Of a stretch of 64,000 nt of DNA, positions 8,310 to 17,565 are shown one piece after another; within the stretch, counting starts at the first letter, position 1, and each line of letters begins with the position of its first letter. The stretch is taken from the NCBI GenBank assembly GCA_965368185.1, contig CBDULZ010000002.1, positions 65,613-129,612 on the forward strand. The letters are read 5' to 3'. Under the pieces are notes generated by a model that was not told where the DNA came from, did not search any database, and saw nothing but the letters and a program-made list of their open reading frames with translations. The translations under genes and the position numbers were made by a program. This DNA comes from Kriegella sp965368185 (lineage in GTDB: Bacteria > Bacteroidota > Bacteroidia > Flavobacteriales > Flavobacteriaceae).

Positions 8310-10604
8310 ATGAAACGAACCCATAACTTTTTGATTCGAATTCTTTATTTAGCAGGTTTTCTTATGTGCTTTGGGCCTTTAAGTGCCCAAAGCAATACCG
8401 CGGACAGACCCAATATAATTCTGATTATGGTCGATGATTTAGGATATGAAGCTGTCGGTTGTTATGGTGGTACTTCTTATCAAACGCCGAACATCGATAA
8501 ATTAGCTTCAGGTGGTATGCAATTCAACCAAGCCTATGCTCAGCCCTTATGTTCTCCTACCCGTTTAGAAATTATGACCGGAAAATATACCTATCGAAAT
8601 TGGACTTCCTTCGGTATTCTAGATCCCAGTGAGAAAACTTTCGGGCATCTCATGCAAGATGCAGGCTATGCGACCTGTATCATTGGAAAATGGCAGTTGC
8701 AGAGTTATGACCCCATTGATTATCCGGGTTCTGAATTCAGGCGCGATACTGGTATGAAAATCCATATGGCGGGTTTTGATCAATATTGCAGCTGGCATGT
8801 GGGGCATACGGAAGATAAAGGCTCTCGTTACGCCGATCCCGTTATTTTTCAAAATGGGGAGTTCTTGAAAAATACCAAGGATAGATACGGTCCTGATATA
8901 TTCAGTGATTATTTGAATGAATATATAGGTCGTCAGCGAGAGAAGCCCTTTTTTGTATACTATCCGATGGTGCTTACCCATAATCCTTTTTCGCCAACTC
9001 CTAAAAGCATGACATGGAAAGACTCCACAAAAAGATTTGATGAAAATCCGGGATATTTTAAGGATATGGTGGAATATACCGATAAAATTGTGGGAGACAT
9101 TGTGGATAATCTTGAGAAAAAAGGATTGCGGGAAAACACCCTCATTTTGTTCTATTCTGACAACGGCACAAATCGCGAAATTTACTCGAATATGGGTAGA
9201 AAGGTAGTTCAGGGCGGTAAAGGGTTGACCACCGAAGCTGGTATTAAGGTTCCTTTTATTGCGAATTGGCCCGGTAGGATAAAAGAGGGGTCTACAACCG
9301 ATGAAATGATTTCAGCTATTGACTTTTTGCCAACGATATTAGAGGCTGGGGGGAAAGCAATTCCCGATGGTTTTCAGACTGATGGACAAAGTTTTTTACC
9401 TGTTTTGGAAGGGAAACCGTCACATAGAAAAGATTGGATTTATATGGATTACAATCCGAAACCGGGTTGGGACAAAGATCAATTTGCCCGTTCCGAATTC
9501 GTTATGAATAGGGCCTATAAATTATATGGCGATGGCAGGTTTTATAATATTGAGGATGATATCTTAGAACAAGATTCCATACCCTCTACCTTACTCGATG
9601 ACCAAACTAAAATAATAAAAAGGCATTTCAGGGTCATTATCGATTCTTTAAAAAAGTATCCCAGCTTTGGTTGGATCGAACGTTTGGCTCCTGAATTTAA
9701 TTCCGTCGTTTCCGAACATGCCAGAATTGAATTGGTCGCTGAGGGCTTTAACTGGTCTGAAGGCCCTGTTTGGCAGTCGAAGGGTCAAAGACTACTTTTC
9801 TCAGATGTTCCCGAAAATAAAATATATCAATGGAACGATATAAGCGGACTCGAACTTTATATGTCTCCTTCGGGTTATACGGGACCTTCGTTCGATAAGA
9901 ATCAAAAAGGAGGAAAAGGCTCGAACGGTTTGACATTGGGCCCCGATGGTAATTTAATTTTATGCCAACAAGGCGATCGCATAATTGGCAAGTTAGTAGG
10001 CTTGGCTGATCCGCGAAACCCAAAATTTGAATCGATAGTTTCCCACTACGAAGGAAGAAAATTAAATTCACCTAACGATTTGGTTTATGACCAAAACGGT
10101 AATTTATATTTCACAGATCCTTCTTTCGGATTGGGCGACAAACAGAGTGAAATAGGGTTTAATGGCGTTTATTTCTATGGTAAGGATGGAACATTGACTC
10201 TTGTAGATGACAGTGTAAAAGCGCCAAATGGTATTGCCGTTTCAAATGACAATAAAACACTGTACGTAGCCGATTCCGATGTCAATTTTCCAAAAATTTT
10301 GAGCTATAATATTGTCGGTGAGGGGCGCGTTAACAACAAAAGAACATTCTTTGATGCCACTCAATTGCGTGAGGTCAGTATCAGTAAACAATCGCCTGAT
10401 GGCATGAAAATCGACAAAAATGGGAATATCTTTTTGGCGGGACCCGATGGTGTGCTGGTGATTTCGCCAAAAGGAAAACATTTGGGTACGATCAGAACCG
10501 ACAAGAAAACAGGTAATTGTGAGTTTAGTGATGACGGCAGGTACCTGTTTATCACGGCGGATGATTATCTATTGCGTGTAAATTTACGTCCGTATTCTAA
10601 ATAA
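8310..10604 (+). CDS. Sulfatase fused to SMP-30/gluconolactonase-type lactonase
   Basis: 764 residues with an N-terminal signal peptide (cleavage near PLSAQ, about 27). Residues 30-450 form a family S1 sulfatase: D42-D43 metal site, formylglycine motif CSPTR (C81), IIGKW, and SDNGTNRE (D284, N285). Residues 465-764 form an SMP-30/gluconolactonase propeller with EGPVW (E484), SPND (N589), APNG (N640) and SPDG (D697), the expected metal and substrate ligands. There is no stop or frameshift between the halves. The architecture couples desulfation with lactone hydrolysis in the periplasm; neighbouring dgoD would use the aldonate product. The exact lactone is unknown. Confidence 0.88.
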   Translation: MKRTHNFLIRILYLAGFLMCFGPLSAQSNTADRPNIILIMVDDLGYEAVGCYGGTSYQTPNIDKLASGGMQFNQAYAQPLCSPTRLEIMTGKYTYRNWTSFGILDPSEKTFGHLMQDAGYATCIIGKWQLQSYDPIDYPGSEFRRDTGMKIHMAGFDQYCSWHVGHTEDKGSRYADPVIFQNGEFLKNTKDRYGPDIFSDYLNEYIGRQREKPFFVYYPMVLTHNPFSPTPKSMTWKDSTKRFDENPGYFKDMVEYTDKIVGDIVDNLEKKGLRENTLILFYSDNGTNREIYSNMGRKVVQGGKGLTTEAGIKVPFIANWPGRIKEGSTTDEMISAIDFLPTILEAGGKAIPDGFQTDGQSFLPVLEGKPSHRKDWIYMDYNPKPGWDKDQFARSEFVMNRAYKLYGDGRFYNIEDDILEQDSIPSTLLDDQTKIIKRHFRVIIDSLKKYPSFGWIERLAPEFNSVVSEHARIELVAEGFNWSEGPVWQSKGQRLLFSDVPENKIYQWNDISGLELYMSPSGYTGPSFDKNQKGGKGSNGLTLGPDGNLILCQQGDRIIGKLVGLADPRNPKFESIVSHYEGRKLNSPNDLVYDQNGNLYFTDPSFGLGDKQSEIGFNGVYFYGKDGTLTLVDDSVKAPNGIAVSNDNKTLYVADSDVNFPKILSYNIVGEGRVNNKRTFFDATQLREVSISKQSPDGMKIDKNGNIFLAGPDGVLVISPKGKHLGTIRTDKKTGNCEFSDDGRYLFITADDYLLRVNLRPYSK

Positions 10605-10695
10605 AATCGAGGAATAGCCGCTCGTGGGGGGGTGTCAAATTTTGACAGTAGCAATAAATAAGAATCCATTATTAAATGGAATTAAAATCAGTCAA

Positions 10696-12201
10696 ATGAA
10701 AACATACCTAATCGCCTTCGCTTTGGTGCTTCAAGTTATTTGTACTAACTCATGCACCTCAAAAAAGGATGAAAGCAAAGTTGTAGAGGAAAGGCCGAAC
10801 ATCGTTTTTATTATAGCCGACGACATGGCTTGGGATGATAGTGGTGCTTATGGGCATCCACATATTCAAACGCCGCACATTGATAGGCTGGCCGCCCAAG
10901 GCATGCGTTTTGATAATGCTTTTTTGACAACAAGTTCTTGTAGTCCGAGTAGAACGAGTATTATTACGGGTATGTATCCCCATAATACAGATGCAGAACA
11001 ACTGCATTGGCCTTTGCCCGCCGATCGGATAACCTTTGTAGAACATTTAAAAAAATCAGGATATTGGACGGCACAAGCTGGAAAATGGCATATGGGCGAG
11101 GCAATTAAAAATCGTTTTGATGTAATAAAAGATATTGGAACCACAGGTTTTCAGTTAGCTTCCGATGGTTCGAGGGCCGTACAAAAAGGAGATGGTAGTG
11201 GCTGCGAAAATTGGATACAGGTATTGAAAGAACGTCCAGAAGAGCAAACCTTTTTTCTATGGTTGGCCGCCGTAGACCCGCATCGGCCATATACCGAAGG
11301 TATTATTGAAAATCCACATGCGTTGGAAGATGTGGTGCTTCCTCCGTATTTTCCGGATACGGAAGAAGTAAGAAAAGACTTTGCACATTATTACAACGAA
11401 ATCACACGATTGGATAAGTATGTCGGAAAGGTAGTGGCCGAGCTCGATGAACAGGGGCTATCGAAGAATACCTTGATACTTTTTATTAGTGATAATGGGA
11501 GGCCATTCCCAAGAGACAAAACCACGCTTTATGACGGGGGTATAAAAACGCCTTGGATCATGAAATGGCCGAAGAAGATAAAACCTGGTTCGGTTTGCGA
11601 GAGTTTGGTAAGTGCTGTTGATATAGCACCGACATTTGTAAAACTAGCGGGTCTCGAATCAATTCCGTCCTTCGAGGGTTTTGACTTTTCCGAACTATTG
11701 ACCGCTCCTGAAAAAATTGTTAGGGATGAAATATATGCGGAAGACCACTGGCACGATTATGAAGATTATACCCGGGCCATCCGTACCAAAACTTATAAAT
11801 ACATTCGTAATTTTTATATCGATTTGCCAAACACACCATCGGCCGATGCTTTCATGGGCGGAACGTTTTCCTCCATGCTTGAACTAAAAGAAAAGGGAGA
11901 ATTAAATGAAGCCCAATTGGCCTGTTTTACTATTCCACGTCCAGAAGAAGAATTATATAATGTGGTCGAAGACCCATATGAACTTATCAATCTTGCCGGA
12001 AGTCCCGATGCCGAGGAAACATTGCTGCAATTGCGAGCTGAACTCAGAAGGATGAGGTTCGTGTCTCATGATAGTCTTCCTGAATTTAGAACACCCGATG
12101 AGTTCGATCGAAACACGGGTAAATCGAACGATTTTAGAAAAAGGCCGCGCCCGTCGAAAAGGGAAATGCAAGAAATTATTCGCGAAATGAATGGGAAGTG
12201 A
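10696..12201 (+). CDS. Lipoprotein sulfatase, sulfamidase-like
   Basis: 501 residues from the ATG at 10696. An in-frame GTG at 10624 would add 24 residues in front of an otherwise perfect lipoprotein signal, so it was rejected. The lipobox TNSC places the lipidated cysteine at C20. Active-site features are IIADDMAWDD, the formylglycine motif CSPSR (C82), GKWHMG, and ISDNGRPFPRDK. The SGAYGHP...TPHIDRLA layout resembles heparan N-sulfatase-type enzymes, but the substrate cannot be deduced. It lies 91 bases after the fusion gene in the same direction and probably belongs to the same catabolic set. Confidence 0.92.
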   Translation: MKTYLIAFALVLQVICTNSCTSKKDESKVVEERPNIVFIIADDMAWDDSGAYGHPHIQTPHIDRLAAQGMRFDNAFLTTSSCSPSRTSIITGMYPHNTDAEQLHWPLPADRITFVEHLKKSGYWTAQAGKWHMGEAIKNRFDVIKDIGTTGFQLASDGSRAVQKGDGSGCENWIQVLKERPEEQTFFLWLAAVDPHRPYTEGIIENPHALEDVVLPPYFPDTEEVRKDFAHYYNEITRLDKYVGKVVAELDEQGLSKNTLILFISDNGRPFPRDKTTLYDGGIKTPWIMKWPKKIKPGSVCESLVSAVDIAPTFVKLAGLESIPSFEGFDFSELLTAPEKIVRDEIYAEDHWHDYEDYTRAIRTKTYKYIRNFYIDLPNTPSADAFMGGTFSSMLELKEKGELNEAQLACFTIPRPEEELYNVVEDPYELINLAGSPDAEETLLQLRAELRRMRFVSHDSLPEFRTPDEFDRNTGKSNDFRKRPRPSKREMQEIIREMNGK

Positions 12202-12669
12202 TGATTGCCAACTTACCTGTAAATTGATATTATAATAATGACCTAACTATTAAAACCCATCCGGCGATAGTACCTAATTTGCTGTAATTCCATAAAATAT
12301 CATGCGTTCATAGGTCGAATTCAATTGCAAACTATACCGTTTTTTAAGTAAATGATACATAGCTGATTGACAGTTATAGGTTAAATACACTACTTTTAGC
12401 TATCTAATTATTTTCTTAATTTAGATTGATCAGCATGAAACCCGCCTTTTAGGCTTGGTCTTTGTACTTAGGTAGCCCTTTTGTTTTTTGGTCAACACTA
12501 TAACAATTCCCCGATTTTAGTGATCTGGCTTTATTTAGTTTAATAAAATAGCGGTCTGTTTCAAGACCGAATTAGATTTGGTTTAAAGAGCTATTGCGCA
12601 TTTTAAATGGGTACTTTATTGTTGACAAAGAAAATTAAGTGCTAAAAAGCAGGGTTAAATCTTTAGAAT
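12202..12669. other. 468-base intergenic gap
   Basis: No open frame of coding quality is visible on either strand. One small hairpin is present: CGGTCT (12552-12557) with AGACCG (12564-12569) around a 6-base loop. TAGATTTG at 12573-12580 fits a -7 element, but no TTG stands at the right distance. The gap separates the sulfatase set from the TIR gene. Confidence 0.5.
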
Positions 12670-13662
12670 ATGAAAATATTTGTCACCTATAGCAGATCAA
12701 CGCAGCGTGAAGTAATGTCACTCGTTAAAGATTTGGAAGAGCTAGGCCATGAGGTTTGGTTTGATAAGGATATAAGTGGAGGGCAAAGTTGGTGGGACAA
12801 CATCCTAGGTCAAATTAGAGATTGTGAAATTTATGTATTTGCCATTGCTAAAGATTCTATAGACTCTACAGCATGTTTACGCGAATTAAAGTATGCCGAA
12901 GCACTTGGGAAGGCGCCATTACCCGTATTAATTAAGAATGATGTGTCGTTGGCGCTAGCACCGAGATACATATCTAACACTCAATATGCGGACTACACAA
13001 AATCTGACCAAAAAGATACTATCATTTATTTAATTAAGTCGTTAAATGCCATTACACCGACAACATCACTTCCGGATCCCTTACCAGAACCTCCTGAAAT
13101 ACCTATTTCATATCTAGATACGCTTAAAGAAAAAGTTGATGCACCAACGATGACTCGAAATGAGCAGATCGGTTTGGTTAAAACACTTCAATCAAAGTTG
13201 GATGACCCCCAAGTCAACCGAGAAGATATTATTCACTTATTGAAGCGATTACGAAAACATGATGATTTGCTGTTTGCAACAGCCAAAGACATTGATGCAC
13301 TTTTAGAAAGAAACCCTGTTACGTCGCAACCTAAACCCAAACCAAAACCAGAAGAAGTCAAGACGCCGAAATCAGACCCCAGACCTCCCCATTCTTCAAA
13401 TATCCATAATAGACCTGTACAAGGCCAGCCAGTGCTAAAAAAGGATAGCACGAACCAACAATGGAATGCAGGTTTGGTAGTTTTATTGGGTGTGGGAACA
13501 CTTTGTGTTTTTCCAATTGGGATTATTGCCGGAATAATAGCTATAAATACAAAGGAAAATAAAACGGCGGGCTATTTTTTACTTGGTCTTGGGATAATAA
13601 TGGGCATTTTGTTTGTGATAGCCCTGATTGCCGGTGCTTACGATGATTCCTATTACTATTAA
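12670..13662 (+). CDS. TIR-domain protein with two C-terminal membrane segments
   Basis: 330 residues. Residues 1-125 form a TIR domain: MKIFVTYSRS strand, GHEVWFD box, WWDNIL helix and ACLRELKYA, where E72 occupies the position of the catalytic glutamate in NAD-cleaving TIR domains. A middle helical region (about 150-215) is followed by a Pro/Lys-rich linker (220-245) and two hydrophobic helices (about 267-291 and 300-322), so the protein is membrane anchored with TIR probably cytoplasmic. TIR proteins in bacteria are often anti-phage effectors or signal adaptors. No partner sensor gene is adjacent. Defence is a reasonable but unproven idea. Confidence 0.8.
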   Translation: MKIFVTYSRSTQREVMSLVKDLEELGHEVWFDKDISGGQSWWDNILGQIRDCEIYVFAIAKDSIDSTACLRELKYAEALGKAPLPVLIKNDVSLALAPRYISNTQYADYTKSDQKDTIIYLIKSLNAITPTTSLPDPLPEPPEIPISYLDTLKEKVDAPTMTRNEQIGLVKTLQSKLDDPQVNREDIIHLLKRLRKHDDLLFATAKDIDALLERNPVTSQPKPKPKPEEVKTPKSDPRPPHSSNIHNRPVQGQPVLKKDSTNQQWNAGLVVLLGVGTLCVFPIGIIAGIIAINTKENKTAGYFLLGLGIIMGILFVIALIAGAYDDSYYY

Positions 13663-14142
13663 CCTGAATTCATAGCACATATTGCTTTACAAAAGGTAGT
13701 CTACCACTAAACTAAATTTGGGTTGTTGGTCATACATCTTTTTTGACCTATGCTTTTTTCTCCCACCATACCATTTCTGCTCTCGAGAAAACAGGTGTGA
13801 AGTTCGTGGTAGTATTGAAAGTCCGTACAAATAAATGAAAAAGGTATACTAAAAAAATCGAACGGACTCCTTGTCATAATTCAATGTGGCCCTTAGACGA
13901 AGTGCCAAGGTTCAAGCGATAGGAAGCATTGAGAGCCCTTACCATACTTCTAAAAGGAAGGGCAATCTCTTTGCCCTGATTATACAATGATTGCTGCCAT
14001 CTATACATTTGGTTTGTTTACAGCTTGAGAATATGCCTAATTTTCAACGCCGTTTTATAGCCATTCCTTGATATCTCCCTCGTTAAAACCATGGTTTGTC
14101 CCCCTATATTTAATTCAAGTAATCCATTTAAATCTTTATAGT
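13663..14142. other. 480-base intergenic gap
   Basis: No credible gene is seen. A hairpin GGGCAA / TTGCCC with a 5-base loop lies near 13960-13976, without a T-tract. TACATTTG at 14004-14011 resembles a -7 promoter element for the next gene but has no TTG at a proper distance. A few short translated stretches are interrupted by stops; I could not recognise a relic. Confidence 0.45.
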
Positions 14143-15228
14143 ATGTTGACAAAAAACAGTGCCGCAACAATCAGCTTAAAGCCTTTAGCTCCGAAAGCAA
14201 AATCGATCGATCTTTATATTCCTAAAGACATAGCGGAACAGACTGAAATTAACGCATGGGTATTGTCAAGCCTTAATAAGGCAAAACCTGTACGAATCGA
14301 TGAGACCATAGCAAAAGGGGTAAGGCCAATTAAATTCAAGCGGAAGTCATTATCGCAACCTAAAGTATTGAGAACTGCTGGTAGCGCTAGTGGTGGCGCA
14401 CCTTTAATTCGAGAAAATTATATCGAAATAGAAATTAGCGATGGGAATGATAGCCATGGTAGTACCACGGACCATATTTTGTTGCATTTTGGCGATGGAC
14501 ATACCATTCGCCTTAATGGAAGGCCTACGACCAAATTTCAAAGGGGAGATACCTTAAAATGGGATTTCAATTCCATTCAGGCTACTATGGAAAACATTGA
14601 TACCGACGCTTGGGACGAATTGATGATCGAGACCGAAAGTGGTGATGGTATTAAAATCGAGAACATTAAAGTAGTTCATAGCGGGGAAACGATTTTAGAT
14701 TGGAACCAAACCGTGTGGTTAGATGATTCGATAATGGAGCCCAGCAGGTTTATTTCGTTAACGGCCCAGATTCTTCAGACTAAATTAGATCAAATAGACC
14801 ACAATTGGATTGCCCAAATACATTGGGCGGCTAGAGAAATCGGAAAAACCGATTCGACCAAATACGGTACTGAAAATGCATGGTGTAGCGAATTTGCAAG
14901 CTGGGCATTACGAAAAGCCAGGTGGGATACACCAGGGGGGAATATCGGATCACAAGCGATGGAGAATTATTTCGAAGGACTAGGCCGCGCCCATCAAATA
15001 AGTGAAATTATGAACGGCTCATACACGTTGAACCCCGGGGATTACCTTCGTTTTGAATGGGCCAGTGGAGGTCAGCATAGTGGAATATTCATCGATTTTG
15101 TAGACGATGCCAATAACTTGACCGAAGACACCAGAATAAGAACCATTGAAGGAAATACAAGTTCTACGGTACGAGTTCGCACTAGCCGGAAACTAAGAGA
15201 TGTTATTTCCTGCGGGAATACACGTTAA
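14143..15228 (+). CDS. CHAP/NlpC-like cysteine amidase without signal peptide
   Basis: 361 residues from the ATG at 14143; a TTG 75 bases upstream in frame was not preferred. The C-terminal half has the CHAP fold signature: NAWCSEFASWALRKA (nucleophile C248), GQHSGIFIDF (H312), and IEGNTSSTV (E336/N338) as the third polar residue. Residues 90-193 look like a beta-rich accessory domain. Such enzymes cut peptidoglycan peptides or amide bonds. No signal peptide or membrane helix is visible, so it is either cytoplasmic or released by lysis or a contact-dependent secretion system. No immunity gene is evident. It ends at a strong terminator. Confidence 0.72.
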   Translation: MLTKNSAATISLKPLAPKAKSIDLYIPKDIAEQTEINAWVLSSLNKAKPVRIDETIAKGVRPIKFKRKSLSQPKVLRTAGSASGGAPLIRENYIEIEISDGNDSHGSTTDHILLHFGDGHTIRLNGRPTTKFQRGDTLKWDFNSIQATMENIDTDAWDELMIETESGDGIKIENIKVVHSGETILDWNQTVWLDDSIMEPSRFISLTAQILQTKLDQIDHNWIAQIHWAAREIGKTDSTKYGTENAWCSEFASWALRKARWDTPGGNIGSQAMENYFEGLGRAHQISEIMNGSYTLNPGDYLRFEWASGGQHSGIFIDFVDDANNLTEDTRIRTIEGNTSSTVRVRTSRKLRDVISCGNTR

Positions 15229-15250
15229 AATAAGATTGTGTCACAAACAA

Positions 15251-15277
15251 AAACCAAGGTTTGCGCCTTGGTTTTTT
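15251..15277. terminator. Bidirectional terminator between convergent genes
   Basis: AAACCAAGG (15251-15259) pairs with CCTTGGTTT (15266-15274) around a 6-base loop and is followed by further T residues. It sits between the CHAP gene and the convergent fucP-like gene. Confidence 0.85.
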
Positions 15278-15301
15278 AGTTTTAGACAGGGTTCTATTTT
15301 T

Positions 15302-16618
15302 TTAATACGTATGTAATTTGTGGGTTCGATAGCCGTAGGCGGCCACGACAAAAAAACAGATAAGCGGTAATACGAACGAAAAATTAACTTCAGGTACCCC
15401 TAAAATTTCAATATCCGCATAACCATCACCACCAAGATCTAAAATCGCACCCTGTAATACGGGCATGATAGCACCGCCCACAATGGCCATGACCAAAAAT
15501 GCCGCGCCATATTTCGCATCGTCACCCACCCCTTGCAGGGCAATACCGTAAATGGTTGGGAACATTAAAGACATACATAGTGAAATACCGACCAAAGAAT
15601 ACAGGCCGGTCATCCCTTGAATGAAAATTGCCCCTAGGGTAAATGCTATGGCTCCTATGGAAAAGAACATCAATAACCTGCCCGCATCAAAGAATTTCAT
15701 CATATAGGTAGCTATCCAACGGCCGACTAAAAAGAGAATAAGTGCAACATAGGCATAGGTAACCGCGTCTCTATTGTCGATGCCCAATGTTTCAGCATAT
15801 TGATAAATATAGGTCCAGCACATAATCTGCGCCCCAACATAAAACATTTGAGCGATAACACCTTCTACAAAACGTTTGTTCTTAAAGAGTCTTTTGACTC
15901 CAGCTCCTACGGAGTCGCTGCCATCATCTTTGCTTTCTGGCATCTTGACAATGGCGATGATTACGAGCATAATCAATACAAACAGCCCTAGTATTACATA
16001 AGGGTCTCTAATGACCATTAAATCGGATGTTCGTACCGCTGCTTTCGCTGATTCTGAAAGCGTGTCATAGACTGAATTGCCATTCGCATCGATATCATCA
16101 GATTGTAGTGACCCTAAAATAAAGGCTTGTGCAATGAACAACCCTGAGAGTGCGCCGATAGGATTAAAAGCCTGAGCAAGGTTTAGTCTTCGAGTGGCAG
16201 TGCGCTCATCTCCCATGGCAAGAATGAAGGGGTTGGCAGTGGTTTCCAAAAAAGCGAGACCAAAGGTCAGTATGTAAAGTGCGGCGAGAAAAAAGCCGAA
16301 TTCGGCATATGCGGCGGCGGGGTAAAATAGTAAGGCTCCGATCGCGTATAAGACGAGCCCGGCGAGAATTCCTTTTTTATAGCTGTATTTTTTTATGAAG
16401 ATCGCTGCAGGAAAGGCCATGGTAAAGTAGCCACCATAAAAAGCCATTTGTACCCATGAAGCTTGTGTGTTATTTAGCTCCAATACTTTTTTAAAGGCCG
16501 AAACCATAGGGTTGGTAATATCGTTAGCAAAACCCCATAGGGCAAATAAGGAGGTGATAAGGATAAAGGGCAAAAGAACTTTTTTCGAGACTACCGGAAT
16601 ATTTTCTTGGTTTTCCAT
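15302..16618 (-). CDS. fucP: FucP-type L-fucose:proton symporter (MFS)
   Basis: 438 residues with about 12 membrane helices. The N-terminal LPFILITSLFALWGFAND and the FGLAFLETTANPFILAMG region are hallmarks of the FucP subfamily of the major facilitator superfamily. E. coli FucP takes up L-fucose and also L-galactose and D-arabinose. It is the last gene of a three-gene minus-strand set (zinc ADH, SDR, transporter), 33 bases after the SDR. The identity of the transported sugar here is inferred from the family and from the two dehydrogenases. Confidence 0.85.
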   Translation of the reverse strand: MENQENIPVVSKKVLLPFILITSLFALWGFANDITNPMVSAFKKVLELNNTQASWVQMAFYGGYFTMAFPAAIFIKKYSYKKGILAGLVLYAIGALLFYPAAAYAEFGFFLAALYILTFGLAFLETTANPFILAMGDERTATRRLNLAQAFNPIGALSGLFIAQAFILGSLQSDDIDANGNSVYDTLSESAKAAVRTSDLMVIRDPYVILGLFVLIMLVIIAIVKMPESKDDGSDSVGAGVKRLFKNKRFVEGVIAQMFYVGAQIMCWTYIYQYAETLGIDNRDAVTYAYVALILFLVGRWIATYMMKFFDAGRLLMFFSIGAIAFTLGAIFIQGMTGLYSLVGISLCMSLMFPTIYGIALQGVGDDAKYGAAFLVMAIVGGAIMPVLQGAILDLGGDGYADIEILGVPEVNFSFVLPLICFFVVAAYGYRTHKLHTY

Positions 16619-16651
16619 GTTATATTGTTCTGCTTATTAAGTTGGTTCTAA

Positions 16652-17443
16652 TTATTCGGTCAATAATGATCGGTCTAAATGTACATACCCGCCGTCAACA
16701 AAGATAAATTGGCCTGTGGTGTGTGATGATTTTTCCGAAATGGTGAAAAGACAGGTATCGGCAATCTCTTGCGGGGCGGTCATACGGTTTTCCAACGGGA
16801 TTTTTTTAACGATCGATTTTAATTTTTCTTCCCCATCTTCTAAAGTTTTTATCCAATTGTCATAGGCTGGTGTCCAGCTTTCGGCAATGATGATAGCGTT
16901 AGAGCGAATACCATGCTTGATGAGGTCGACCGCCCACTCGCGGGTTAGGCCTAGTACGCCCCCTTTTGCCGCGGCATAGCCTGAAGTTAGTCCTTGACCT
17001 GTGAGCGCAACCTTTGATCCAATATTCAGGATATTGCCTTTCGAGGCTATCAACAAGGGGAGTGCATGTTTTACAATTAAGAAATAACTGACCATGTTCA
17101 ACTTCAAAGAGTTCATGAACTCTTCGTAAGAGGCATCAAGTCCTACGCCATCGTTAACGCCTACATTATTGATAACTACATCAATACGACCATATTTTTC
17201 GATGACACCATCCATGGCTTTTTTTATCTGTTCGGGGTCGGTTACATCTGTCTGAAAAAACGCCGCGTCGATTCCTTTTTTTTGTAGCTCTTCCGCATAG
17301 CCAAAACCACGTGCATTTCGATCTATTATTGCTGGGGTTGCTCCTTCAGTTGCCAATGACTGTAAAATGGTTTCGCCAATGCTTCCTTTTATTCCAGCGG
17401 CTCCACTAATAACGACCACTTTTCCTTTTAGGCCTAAATCCAT
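16652..17443 (-). CDS. SDR oxidoreductase, L-fucose/L-galactose 1-dehydrogenase-like
   Basis: 263 residues, classical short-chain dehydrogenase: GAAGIKGSIG cofactor loop, NNVGVNDG, catalytic S-(13)-Y-x3-K in the SKVALTGQGLTSGYAAAKG region, and a C-terminal HTTGQFIFVDGGYVHLDR. The VNDGVGLDA stretch and the C-terminus match, from memory, bacterial L-fucose dehydrogenases that oxidise L-fucose, L-galactose or D-arabinose at C1 to the lactone. The FucP-type transporter next door takes the same sugars. Cytoplasmic NAD(P) enzyme. Substrate is an inference that fits both neighbours. Confidence 0.82.
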   Translation of the reverse strand: MDLGLKGKVVVISGAAGIKGSIGETILQSLATEGATPAIIDRNARGFGYAEELQKKGIDAAFFQTDVTDPEQIKKAMDGVIEKYGRIDVVINNVGVNDGVGLDASYEEFMNSLKLNMVSYFLIVKHALPLLIASKGNILNIGSKVALTGQGLTSGYAAAKGGVLGLTREWAVDLIKHGIRSNAIIIAESWTPAYDNWIKTLEDGEEKLKSIVKKIPLENRMTAPQEIADTCLFTISEKSSHTTGQFIFVDGGYVHLDRSLLTE

Positions 17444-17565
17444 ACGTATTGCAGTTTATTTGTTCTATTAGATATCTATTATGTTCCTGTTTCCAAGAAT
17501 ATGTTCCAAGTTAGAGCTGCACGATTGCATCTTGTGGGGTATCTCGTTAGATCTGGTTGTTAAAC

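Noticed and set aside
10624..10695. In-frame GTG as an earlier start of the third sulfatase gene
   Set aside because: It would bury the lipoprotein signal behind 24 residues; the ATG at 10696 gives a perfect signal and lipobox.
14068..14142. Earlier TTG start for the CHAP gene
   Set aside because: The added residues show no conserved feature and the ATG at 14143 is preferred; the TTG form would not give a convincing signal peptide.
13663..14142. Possible transposase remnant in the gap after the TIR gene
   Set aside because: Short translated pieces are broken by stops and I could not match them to any element; no terminal repeats seen.
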